Virus record (IMG/VR): IMGVR_UViG_3300048903_000122
Coordinates: 1 to 24,169 of that record
Strand: one strand, 5' to 3'
Source: a virus
Length of the DNA: 24,169 bases
Shown in pieces: positions 1 to 9,500 of this stretch. The position numbers and the translations under genes were made by a program. The notes below the pieces were generated by a model. It was not told the origin of the DNA, did no database searches, and saw only the letters and a list, made by a program, of their open reading frames with translations. The first letter of the stretch is position 1. Every line of letters begins with the position of its first letter.

Positions 1-1
1 T

Positions 2-724
2 TCGCACCTGACGCTCGAGGGCACCAACCGGACGTCGGTCGTCACCGAGACGCCCGCTGGCACCGCAGCTCACGTCCGCGGTTCGACGATCACCAATGGC
101 ACCATGTTCAAATCGCTGTTCCTGCAGCAGTCGATGTCGCCGTCCATGTTCCTCGTCTATCCCGGCGCCTACGTGGCGCGCATGACGCTCTCCGGATCGG
201 TCGGCAACTTCTTTACCGGTGCGATCGATATCGTGGCGAAGGACGAGGACAACAACACCACCGACTCCTCGACCGGCGCCATCATCGCCGCGCCAACGAA
301 TACCGTCATGGACCCGGTCACCGGGTTCGTCGGCGCATTTTGGAACGGGGCGCCGATGGTCGGCACGCTCGACCAGATGGCAGTCACGCTGGAGAACACC
401 GGGGCAGCGCCAGAGTATGGCCTCGGCAATCAGCTTTCTGTCGGCATCCTTAGCGGCACGTTCAGCGCGAGCGGCACGTTCCGCATGTACTTCAACGATT
501 TCACAAACTACAATCTGTTCACCACCGAGACGCTCGGTGTGCTCACTTTCATCATCCAGGGCAACACTGGCAATTCCTACGCCATTACGTTCCCGAACGC
601 GTTCATGATGGTGAAAATGAACGCCCCTGGCCCAGGACAGCCGGTCTACGCCGAGGTGACGTTTGAAGCCAACCCGGCACCGACCGGCGGCACCGTCATC
701 ATCGACCGCCTGCCCAACACCTAA
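2..724 (+). CDS. Phage tail tube protein, first paralog (5' end outside window)
   Basis: This is the C-terminal part of a major tail (tube) protein, which would polymerise to form the siphovirus tail tube. The reading frame is open from base 2, and the first in-frame ATG, at 104, is internal. Codons upstream of it (SHLTLEG...) align with SHITVNG in the next gene, so the true start lies left of the window. The two proteins share blocks such as VGNFFTGAID and LENTGAAPE, plus the closing pattern VTFEANPAPTGGT versus VTFEVNPDPVAGGT. Position just before a tail chaperone and a tape measure fits a tube protein. The family is probably the Phage_tube_2 type, but this is recalled and was not searched. 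It ends in TAA, 24 bases before the second copy. Confidence 0.75.
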   Translation, partial: SHLTLEGTNRTSVVTETPAGTAAHVRGSTITNGTMFKSLFLQQSMSPSMFLVYPGAYVARMTLSGSVGNFFTGAIDIVAKDEDNNTTDSSTGAIIAAPTNTVMDPVTGFVGAFWNGAPMVGTLDQMAVTLENTGAAPEYGLGNQLSVGILSGTFSASGTFRMYFNDFTNYNLFTTETLGVLTFIIQGNTGNSYAITFPNAFMMVKMNAPGPGQPVYAEVTFEANPAPTGGTVIIDRLPNT

Positions 725-748
725 TCCGCCAGCGAGGGAGATGCGGCC

Positions 749-1963
749 ATGCCCGCGACTTTAGGTTATCAGGCTGGCGTCGAAGCCAACCAAACGCAGC
801 TCTCATATGGCGTCGAGGTTACGTGGGGCGCGCGGCCTTTGGTGCAGTTCCAGGCGATCCGGTACATGTCGGACACGCTCGCGCTCACCAAGACGAGGCA
901 GCGTCCTAGCGAGATCAACGTCTCGCGGGAAGTCTCGCAGGCGCTCACGACGCAGCAAGTCGCAGGCGGCACGATCAACTACGCTCTGAGCTACGGGAGC
1001 TATGACGACTTCTTCGCGTCGCTGATGCAGAACGACTGGACCCCGCCATTCGCCATCGCCTCCATCGGCGCCGACATCACGATGACGTCGACTGGCACTA
1101 CCAACCAGACGCTGTCGTCCACCCTGGCGACCAAGTTCACCAGCATCAACGTCGGGCAGTACATACGCGTGTCCGGTTTCACGACGATTGTGCAATACAA
1201 TAACTGGTGGCGGGTGACGGCGAAGGCCGACAACAGCCACATCACCGTCAACGGCAATGCAGTGGGCGCCGCGACCGAGACGTCGAGCGGAGCCAATGTC
1301 CTGATCACCGGTTCGACGCTCAACAACGGCACGACATTCAAAAGCCTGTACGTCCAGCAGAAGTTTTCCTCCAACAAGTTCCTGCGCTACGGCGGCACCT
1401 ACGTGACGCGCATCACGCTCGGGACCAGTGTCGGCAACTTCTTCACTGGCGCGATCGATGTCGTCGCACAGTCGGAGATCTCAGCGACAGTCGAAGCATC
1501 GACCGGCGCCGCCCTGCCCGCGCCATCAGGCCCGGTGATCGATCCAGTCTCAGGCTTCGTGAAGATCCTCTACAACGCTGGCGCCATCGTCGGCCTGCTC
1601 GATCAGCTTTCACTGACGCTGGAGAACACTGGCGCTGCGCCTGAGTTCAGCCTCGGTGGCACTGCCGGTGCTGACGGCATGCTCGGCGGCACATTCACGG
1701 CGTCCGGCGCCTTCAGGATGTATTGCAAGGACTTCATCATCTACGACCGCTTCCAGACGGAGTTTTCCGCCGACATGCAGATCTATCTGCAAGATGCGGC
1801 CAAGAACTCCTACGTGCTGTCGTTCCAACAGGTCGTGTTGTTCTGCAAGATCAACGCCACCGGTCCAGGCACAGCGCTGTTCGTCGACGTCACCTTTGAG
1901 GTGAACCCCGATCCCGTCGCCGGCGGCACATTCCAGATCGACCGCAACCCCACACCGAACTGA
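749..1963 (+). CDS. Phage tail tube protein, second paralog
   Basis: A 404-aa tail tube-like protein, complete here. The ATG at 749 follows a purine-rich Shine-Dalgarno (GCGAGGGAG, 732-740) at good spacing. The N-terminal third (MPATLGYQAGVEANQTQLSY, then YMSDTLALTK) is only visible in this copy because its twin is cut by the window edge. The middle and C-terminal parts match the upstream paralog along their whole length. It lacks a signal peptide or membrane segment, as expected for a structural protein. Two tandem tube-like genes suggest either a mixed tube or one copy specialised for another ring or for decoration. The sequence does not decide between these. Gene order (tube, chaperone, tape measure) supports the assignment. 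Confidence 0.82.
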   Translation: MPATLGYQAGVEANQTQLSYGVEVTWGARPLVQFQAIRYMSDTLALTKTRQRPSEINVSREVSQALTTQQVAGGTINYALSYGSYDDFFASLMQNDWTPPFAIASIGADITMTSTGTTNQTLSSTLATKFTSINVGQYIRVSGFTTIVQYNNWWRVTAKADNSHITVNGNAVGAATETSSGANVLITGSTLNNGTTFKSLYVQQKFSSNKFLRYGGTYVTRITLGTSVGNFFTGAIDVVAQSEISATVEASTGAALPAPSGPVIDPVSGFVKILYNAGAIVGLLDQLSLTLENTGAAPEFSLGGTAGADGMLGGTFTASGAFRMYCKDFIIYDRFQTEFSADMQIYLQDAAKNSYVLSFQQVVLFCKINATGPGTALFVDVTFEVNPDPVAGGTFQIDRNPTPN

Positions 1964-2029
1964 GCAGCAGTTCATCGCGAGATCGGCGTCCCACCGGGCG
2001 CTGATGGCAGGCGGGACGTTTCCTCCCCG

Positions 2030-2074
2030 CCGGTCGGCGCGTGGCTGTTGCCGACCGGGCTTCGGCCACGCGCC
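2030..2074 (+). promoter_or_regulatory. Two mutually exclusive hairpins between tube and chaperone genes
   Basis: The 139-base gap before the chaperone contains two strong inverted repeats that overlap. CCGGTCGGC (2030-2038) is complementary to GCCGACCGG (2050-2058). GGCGCGTGGC (2036-2045) is complementary to GCCACGCGCC (2065-2074). They share bases 2036-2038 and interleave, so both cannot form fully at once. No T-run follows, so it is not a canonical terminator. It could set the expression ratio between the abundant tube protein and the scarce chaperone, by attenuation or mRNA processing. That role is inference. Confidence 0.5.
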
Positions 2075-2102
2075 ACAACCTTCCAACCGGTCAGGAAGCA
2101 CA

Positions 2103-2540
2103 ATGGCAAACTTGAAAGAGTTCCGCTCGGATGTCCGAGCGATCAATGACGGCATCTGGGTGCGCGTGAACGAGGCCTTCGGGGATCTTGAGATCCAAGT
2201 GAGGGGCTTCACCGACGGCTTTCACGACGCACGCGCCGCACGCACCAGCGCCGCAGCAGAACCCTATGCCGGGGATGAAAAGCGGATCCCGAACGCGGAG
2301 CAGCGGCGGATCAATGCATCGCTGATGGAGGACTTCCTCATCATCGGCGTGCGCAACCTCAACGACGAGGATACCAACGAGCCTGTGACGCTCGAGCAGT
2401 TCCACAAGCTGCTCTACCAGCCCGACTACGGCAGGCTGTCCAGGCTGTGCTGGGAGGCTGCGGGCCGCGTCTCCGCGCGCTCTGTCGCCCAGGTCGAGGC
2501 AGCGGCAAAAAACTCACCGTTGGACTCCGGCTCGAGCTGA
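2103..2540 (+). CDS. Tail assembly chaperone, short form (gpG-like)
   Basis: A 145-aa protein beginning MANLKEFRSDVRAIND. The ATG at 2103 is preferred over an upstream in-frame start at 2004 because AGGAAG (2092-2097) lies just before it and the upstream extension is low-complexity. It sits between the tail tube and the tape measure, where siphophages encode the G/GT-type chaperones that coat the tape measure before the tube polymerises. The WVRVNEAFGDLEIQVRG segment resembles such chaperones (recalled resemblance). The decisive evidence is a slippery heptamer near its 3' end that leads into the overlapping frame, which is the hallmark of this gene pair. Translation without slippage ends at TGA 2538-2540. 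Confidence 0.8.
   Translation: MANLKEFRSDVRAINDGIWVRVNEAFGDLEIQVRGFTDGFHDARAARTSAAAEPYAGDEKRIPNAEQRRINASLMEDFLIIGVRNLNDEDTNEPVTLEQFHKLLYQPDYGRLSRLCWEAAGRVSARSVAQVEAAAKNSPLDSGSS
2507..2513 (+). other. Programmed -1 ribosomal frameshift site A_AAA_AAC
   Basis: The heptamer AAAAAAC is positioned exactly as X_XXY_YYZ relative to the zero frame of the chaperone: GCA, AAA (2508-2510), AAC (2511-2513). Slipping by -1 gives AAA AAA CTC and enters an open frame that runs to 2908. The zero-frame stop is only 25 bases downstream of the heptamer. A modest stem, CGAGC (2533-2537) with GCTCG (2547-2551), lies 19 bases further on and could act as a weak stimulator, although its spacing is long. Confidence 0.85.
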
Positions 2541-2908
2541 ACTACGGCTCGCTCCGCGCACGCCTGATGAAGCGTCGTCAGGCACAACTCGATGCAGGGC
2601 AGCGACCCGACATGTCCGAAGCGGACATGCCCCCCGCCCCGTTCATCGAACCCCAATTCCTGTGGATCTGGCGGGCCTGGCACCGGCTTCATCCCGATCG
2701 TCCGCAGCATGGCGGCGGGATGGGACCAGCGGTGCCAGGAGACATCCCTTGGATGGTGGTGCGCGAGTGGGCCCGGTTCCATCACCTGTCACGCCCCGAG
2801 TTCGAAATGCTCGATCGCGTGATGCAGGCGATGGACGGCGAATATCGCGACTGGTGGATCGAGAGACACCCGCCGGATCCACCGACGCCATCACGGAGGC
2901 CGCGCTGA
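2507..2908 (+). CDS. Frameshift extension of tail assembly chaperone (GT-like long form)
   Basis: This is the second half of the chaperone, expressed as a fusion by -1 slippage. The long product would have about 137 residues from the short form plus about 131 residues from this frame, about 268 aa in total. A standalone ORF can be drawn from 2447, but its first 20 residues are out-of-frame noise. The protein-like sequence begins right after the heptamer (LTVGLRLELNYGSLRAR). The extension has a tryptophan-rich middle (QFLWIWRAWHRLHP, then IPWMVVREWARFHHL) and a charged tail. In lambda-type phages the T part contacts the tube protein while G contacts the tape measure. The stop TGA overlaps the next ATG as TGATG. 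Confidence 0.8.
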   Translation, partial: KKLTVGLRLELNYGSLRARLMKRRQAQLDAGQRPDMSEADMPPAPFIEPQFLWIWRAWHRLHPDRPQHGGGMGPAVPGDIPWMVVREWARFHHLSRPEFEMLDRVMQAMDGEYRDWWIERHPPDPPTPSRRPR

Positions 2909-3582
2909 TGCCATCGCTCACCGCGGCAAACGCTGGTGCAAACCTCCTCAAAATCACGCGTCGGATGCTGGACCGTCAGGTCCAGTCACCCGATGCGAGC
3001 AGGCGCGTGGCCAAGCACCTGAAGGAACGCCTTGAGGAGATGGCGCACGGCGGTCAGTTGCCGGTGTATCGGCAGTTCGTCGACGGCAAAGAGACGAAGG
3101 AACTGAGCACCGTCACGTTTCGTGGCTCTGTCATCACCATCCAGTTCCAGCTGCTCGATGGCGTTGCACGCGCGATGCTCGCCTACGCGAAGGCCATATC
3201 GCCGCGCCAGACCGGCGCGTTCGCGGATGCGTGGTTCCTGTTGGTCGACGGCGTGCCGTACACCGACTTCACGCAGCAAATCCCCCACAACTCGGCCGTC
3301 ATCCTGACCAACTTCGCCCCCTACTTCCGTCGCTTGGAAGAACAGGGGCGGCTTGGTCGGAGCGGACGGCTGTCTTCATACGTGCGGCCCGAACTCGTCG
3401 TCACCGAGCGCACGCGGCAGTGGGCGCAGAAGCAGTTCCCTGGCGCGCTCATCGAGCGGCTGTTCGTCGTCCTCCCTGGCGGCGGCTTCGCACGCGGGTG
3501 GCAGGTTCCCTACGTCCTGAAGCGCGGCCCGCACCGCGGCGAGACGATCACCTACCCGGCTCTCAGGCTGACCGAGCGCTGA
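2908..3582 (+). CDS. Conserved tail-region protein of unknown function
   Basis: A 224-aa protein starting at ATG 2908, which overlaps the previous stop by one base (TGATG). An in-frame upstream extension to 2662 lies inside the chaperone and is rejected. Residues near the middle (ISPRQTGAFADAWFLLVDG, then NFAPYFRRLEEQGR) faintly recall HK97 gp10-like tail-completion or neck proteins, in which a P-x-x-T-G motif is followed by a small barrel. That resemblance is from memory and weak. Such proteins normally sit upstream of the tube gene, so a position between chaperone and tape measure would be unusual. It has no membrane segment and no cysteine motif. Co-transcription with the tail genes makes a structural or assembly role likely. 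Confidence 0.6.
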   Translation: MPSLTAANAGANLLKITRRMLDRQVQSPDASRRVAKHLKERLEEMAHGGQLPVYRQFVDGKETKELSTVTFRGSVITIQFQLLDGVARAMLAYAKAISPRQTGAFADAWFLLVDGVPYTDFTQQIPHNSAVILTNFAPYFRRLEEQGRLGRSGRLSSYVRPELVVTERTRQWAQKQFPGALIERLFVVLPGGGFARGWQVPYVLKRGPHRGETITYPALRLTER

Positions 3583-3583
3583 G

Positions 3584-6500
3584 ATGTCAGGCACCGATCA
3601 AACCCGCGAAAACTATACGCTCGGCCTCAACACCGACGATCAGGCCACCCCGAAGCTCGACAAGCTCAAGGACACTCTCGACGGCGTCACCAAATCGGCT
3701 GCGGGCGCCGCTGCGGCGGTCACTGGAGCCGGTGTCGCTGCCGAGGGTGCTGCCACCAAGGTCACCGCCGCCTCTGCCGCGTGGGACCGCGTGGCGCGCC
3801 GGAACGACGACGTCACCGCTGCGGCCTACCGGCTGAAGTCTGCGCAGGAGGAGCTGACCCGCGTCACCGCCCTGGCGAACAAGGCGATGGCTGACGGCGG
3901 TGCCGATCAGGACCAGACCGCGAGGGTGCTGCAGAGGCTCGCTGACAACGTCGACCGCCTGAAGGCAAGCCTGATCGCGACGCGCGAAGCGCAGGAAGGT
4001 GCCGCCCAGGCGCAGAAGCTGTGGCAGGCCGGTCTTGAATCCGGCGACGAGCTGCTCACCGGGCTGGCGACGTCGGCAGCGGCGACCTCGGCTGCCTTCG
4101 TCAAAGGATCGGCAGAGGCTGCCGTCTACGGCCAGTCGCTCGACTCGCTGCGCGCCAGGTTCGACAGCACATTCGCCGCGTCGAAGGCCTACGAGGGCGA
4201 GCTTGCCTTGCTCACGCGGGCATTCGAACTCGGCGCGATCAAAGGGCCACTGGCGCAGGCCAAGGCACTCGATGAACTCAACGCCAAGTACGGCCAGACC
4301 ACGGGCACCGCCAAAGCGCTCGCAGCCCAGCAGGAGGCGGCGGCAGCGGCGGCGCAAAAGCAAGCAGATGCGTGGAAGATCCTGGGCGACTCGATCGCCA
4401 ACCTCACGGCCAAGAACGAGGCGAACCGGGCCTCTTACGACAGCGTGTTTCGGGTATCGAAGGAGTACGAGGCGCAGCTCAACAAGATGACTGCCGACCT
4501 CAACGCGAACCGCATTTCGCAAGAGCAGTTCAACGTCTTCCTCGATAAAGCCAACGCCACCATGGCCAATGCGGGGCGAACAGTCGCCGCCTACGCCGCT
4601 GGGCATGGTCAGGCCGCGTTCGCCACCCGCCAGCTTGGCGTGCAGACCGTGCAATTCTTCTCATCGCTCGAAAGCGGCATCCCGTTCATGACCGCCCTCG
4701 TCGAGCAAGGTCATCAGCTCGTTGACGTGGCGCTGGCGACCGGCACCGGCTTCGGTGTTGTCGGCCAAGCGGTCAAGGCGGCGTTCGCTGCACTCATCAG
4801 CACGACCGGCCTGGTGGTCACTGGCGTCACCGCAGTTGTCGGGGCTGTCGTGCTGATGGGCTATTCAGCCGAGTCCAGCCAACGGCAGCTCCTGGGGCTG
4901 CAGAACACGCTGCGCGCGACGCGTGACGACTACCTCGGTCTGGCGAACGTGGTTAACCAAGCGTCGAGGAATGTCGCGTCCAGCAGTGGTCTAAGCGTGT
5001 CGGAAGCGCGAACCGCAGGAGCGACGATCGCTGGCGCACCCAGGTTTGAGGGCACACAGCGAGAACTGGAGGATCTGATCCGGCTGTCGGGTGATCTGGC
5101 GGTCACCTGGGGCGTCAAGGTGCCCGATGCGGCGAAGGTTCTGGCCGACGCCATGGAGGATCCCGCCAAGGTCGCTGACGACCTTGCCAAAAAACACTTC
5201 CCCGGAATGACCGCGGAACTCGCGCGACTGATCGAGCGCATGGCGAACTCAGGCGACGCCGCGGGCGCCTACAATGCCGTCATCAAGGTGCTTAAGGACC
5301 AGAACGATCACGCCAGTGATTCACTGACGCATCTGCAACAGGCATTGCGCGATACTGCCAACCTCTTCACCTCGTCGAAAACCAGCGGCAGTAGCTGGGG
5401 AGACGTGATCAATCAGACCGTGGCCGACGTGATCGACCACTTCAATACCCTGATCAGGAAGATCCAAGAGACGCGGCAGGCTGCGAAGGACGCGCAGGCA
5501 GCCACGCCGCAAGGTCCATCCCCGGCGGCAGTCGATATTGGTATCGCGGAACCGTTCGACAGCACCGTTGGACAGTTGCCCAGCGTCGCGGCGAGGGTCG
5601 CGAACATCCCCACCGCAGCGAGCGCGCAACAGCCTGACACCCGACTGCCAGGTCTGACTGACGCGATGAAGAACCTCGCGCTGGATGCAGCGAAAGCCGT
5701 CGATACGTTCAACGCGGCGATGGACAAGGCGGTCAACCTCGTCAAGGCGAGTCCGTTCGGCAAGCTGCAGGATGCCAGCGACGCCGTTACAGGCCTGACG
5801 ACAGCGCTCGATACGCTCGGCCCAAGGACCGTGGAGAATGCCAAGCGGTTCGATGAACTGTCGCTGTCGCTACAGATTTCACAGAAGGCACTGGACGACG
5901 CGCAGATAGCCGCCAACAACTATTTCAAGACGGCGACTGACAAATCGGTCGAAGCGACTGAAGCGCAAGCGCAGGGGCAGCGCGACATCGCCGCGGCTTA
6001 TGCTGACGGCAATGATGCCGTCATCCAGGCCACGGCATATGCGAAGGCCTACGAGGCCGCGTTGTCCCAAGAGATCCCTGGCACTGACAGGTTCACCGCC
6101 GCTGTCATCCGCATGACGGTGGCGAACGTGGACAACGCGCGGTCAGTTGGCGCGGTCAAGGCGGCTGAAGACTCGCGCAACATCGACGACCAGATCGAGC
6201 TTATCAACGCCGAGACGACGGCGATCCTCAACAACACCGCGGCGAACCGCGCGAACGTCCAAGCCATCAAGGACAAGCAGGCCGTCGATAAGCTCGGTGA
6301 AGCGGGTGCGTCACCGGACGCACAAGCTCATGCACTGGCGCAGAGGATCTCGCTCGATGCGGCCACTGCTGACAAGCAGTTGGCGACCTCGGCGGCGTCA
6401 TTGGCCGACAAATACAAACCAGCGGAGGTTGCGCAACTCAACGAGAAGATCGGCGAGTTCAGAGACAAATTGAAAGAACTCGGGCCGCGCACTGAGGAGA

Positions 6501-9500
6501 ATGCAGCGGTCGTCGACAAGTATGCGAACGCGATCAAAGGCGCCGAGGCCGAGATCACCCGGCTGAACAAGACGCACGAGGTGCATCGCGCCGAACTGGA
6601 CAAGCAGCAGGACAAGCTCGGCGCCCAGATCGATGCACAGAACAAACTGACCAAGGCCTACGGCGAGGGCGGCGAGGCAGTGCTGCTCATCACCGCGCAG
6701 ATGAAGGCGCAGGAACAGGCGATCTCGGACAACCTGAAGCCTGGGACAGAGAAGTTCGCCGCCGCCGTGAAGCAACTGACGCAAGAGCAACTGGCGTATG
6801 CACGCGCGCAGGCAGAGACGAAGGCAGTTCAGGAGTCGAACGACCTCGCCCAGGACATCAAGGTCGTGCAGGCCGAAACCACCTCGCTGCTCGATAACAG
6901 CGACGCGCGTGCGCTGATGATCCAGCACATGAAGGACGAGTACGAGATCCGGAAGAACAATGTCGGCCTGACGGAGAGTGAAAAGCAGGGACTGATCGCG
7001 CAGAAGGATGCGCTGGCACAGCTCACCCAGGTGCTTGCCAACAGGCAGCAGACACTGAGCTACCTGTCGCAGCAGTTCAGCTCGGCGTTCGATGCCATCG
7101 GCAACGCGGTGACGCAGGCGTTCGTGCAAGGTGAGGGTGCCGCGGTGAAGTGGGGCAACGTGCTCCATGGCGTGTTGACGCAAGTGCTGCAGATGTTCGC
7201 CCATCTGGCGATCCTCAACCCGATCATGAATTCGCTATTTGGCCAGAACAACCCGACCCTCAGTTCGGTGTTTGGGCTGTTGGGTGGCGGCAGCAGCACC
7301 AGTAGCGCCAGTGGCCTCGTCGGCAGCGCACTGAGGCTGGTCGATCTCGGCGGCGGTCAGCAAGGCCTTCAGCTCGTTGGCGGCGCGGCAGGCGGCGTCG
7401 GTGGCATCAGCTCTCTGATCGGCACACAAGAGGTCGGTGCCGGTCCAGGCATCGGCGGCGTCTTCGGTGGTGGCACGATTGGCGGGTTGGCGGGCCTCTA
7501 TGCGATGGGTGCTGGCCAGGGCGGCGGCGGCACAGCAGGCAGTTCGCCCGGTTTCCTTTCCAACCTTTCGAGCCTGTTCCAGCTTGGCAGTGGTGCGAAC
7601 ACGCTGTCTGGCGGTTCGCTTGTGAATTCACTCGGCCTCAAGGGGCTGTTCAGTGGCGGCGAGGGCAATGTCGGCCTGTTCGACACCGGAGGCTTCTTCG
7701 GCTCGGGCGGCACGGTTGCGAACTTCCTGTCCACTCCGGTCATCGGCTCGGTGTCGGCAAGCGCCACTGATACTGCATTGGCTGGCCTGGGGACGGGCGT
7801 CTACGGTCCTGCAACAGAGGCCGCGTACTCTGCGGCGGGCGGTGCGGTTCCGATCACCGTAGGTGGCCTGACCAGCATCGCTGGTGGCGTCATTGGTGGC
7901 TATGGCATCGGCTCGACTGTCGGCGGCTTTGAGCAACGAGCGCTCGGGAAGGTCGGGCCAGCCCCCCAAATCGGCGCTGCCCTCGGTGCGGTTGCTGGTG
8001 CTGGCATCGGGTTCGTTGTCGGAGGGCCAGGAGGAGCACTTATCGGTGGTCTGCTCGGTGGCACTCTCGGTGGTGCGGGCGGGGGACTGATCGGGCCGAA
8101 AGCGCCAAGCCCGTTTTCGAGCACCATGATCACTGTCGGGCCAGACGGGTTGCTGTCGGTCGGTGGCACAGCATCCCAACTGGTCGACACATCCGGCGAG
8201 CGCTCCGGTGCCATCAGTGACGCCGCTTCCATCAACCAGATACTGCAAGCGCGCGGCCTGAGAGTCACGAGCCTGGAGGGCGCGAACACTGGCGCGCCGT
8301 ATCTGCAAATCGGCCAGAACACACCGGGCGGATTCCAAGATCCATCCAAGTATAGCTCCCTCGGCGCTGCCTTCCCGAGCCTGCGCTTCCAATCTAACGA
8401 CCCGCTCACCCAGCAGTTCATCCAAAACCGCTTGTTCCAATCGCCCGAGGAGCTGCAAGGCGTCACGACATCGCTGGCGGATTTCGAGACTGCGCTCAAG
8501 GGCACCAAGGCCGAGTCCGATACCATGGGCATCGCGCTGCGCGCCCTGGCCAATGCAGCGAACACCGACGTGCAGCCTGCGTTGCAGAAAGCCGCCACAT
8601 TCATCACCGCAACCTTCCCCACGCTGACGGCGGGCAACCCCGGTTCGCTGGCGACCGCCCAGAGCCAGGTCTACGCGCAATACAGCGATGCGCTGGCCGT
8701 GTCGCGCCAGATCGGTTTCGGCACCGACGAACTCCTGGCCGCACAGCAACGCGCCTACGACAAGAACAACAAGGCCGCGCAGGACGCGCTCGACGCATCG
8801 GCAGCGAGTGTGCAGAGCCGTTTCCTCACCGCACAAGCCACGGTTACCGGCAGTCCGCAGGACGCGATGAACGCACAGTTGGTGGCGTTCGACTCCAATG
8901 CGAAGCAGACACGCCAACAGCTTTCCGACACGCTCACCGGCATCTGGGGCGACGCCTACGCGACGACGGCTGACTACGCGCAGCGGATGGCGGACAACGA
9001 CAAGGCGACCGCCGAGGAACGCCTCGCGATTCAGGTCCAGTTCAACAAGCAGCAAGTCCAACTGATCGAGGCGAGCAACGAGCAACTGTTGACCTTGCAG
9101 GCCCGCGCCGCGACGGCTGCGGCTGCGCTGACCGGCGATCCAACGCGGATGCAGGCCGCACAGGTTGGCGCGTTGAATGCCCAGCAAGCGATCGAGCGCA
9201 ACCAGTACATTCAAAGCGAGCAGCAGACCTATGGTGATCTGTTCGGGACCGCCGACCCCAACAACCTGGCAAAGTGGCTCGCTCTTCTCAGCTCGCAAAA
9301 TGACGAGATGGCGCTGCTCAACCAGCAGATCGCCAGGGCGAACCTGCAGCTTAAGGTTGCCAGCGATCAGCAGGACCAAACCATCGCCCTGCGGTTCGGG
9401 AATGCGCAAGCGGCGCTCAACCCGAGCCTTGCCCCGTCGGCGGCTCTATCTTCGTTCGACGTTCAGGCCTCGCAGGAACGGCAGAACCTGTACCTCAGCC

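Noticed and set aside
2447-2506. Independent start for the second chaperone ORF at 2447
   Set aside because: The 20 residues before the slippery site are out-of-frame translation of the conserved first ORF. The frameshift explains the gene better.
3587-4654. 355-codon antisense frame over the start of the tape measure
   Set aside because: Arg/Leu/Gly-rich shadow of the sense codons, with no recognisable protein features.
6398-7204. 268-codon antisense frame with many His/Leu residues
   Set aside because: Another mirror of the repeat-rich tape measure. The apparent repeats are inherited from the sense strand.
7628-9409. 593-codon open frame antisense to the tape measure
   Set aside because: It lies wholly inside a strongly supported gene, and its composition follows from high-GC codon bias on the other strand. 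It has no ribosome-binding site or domain pattern.
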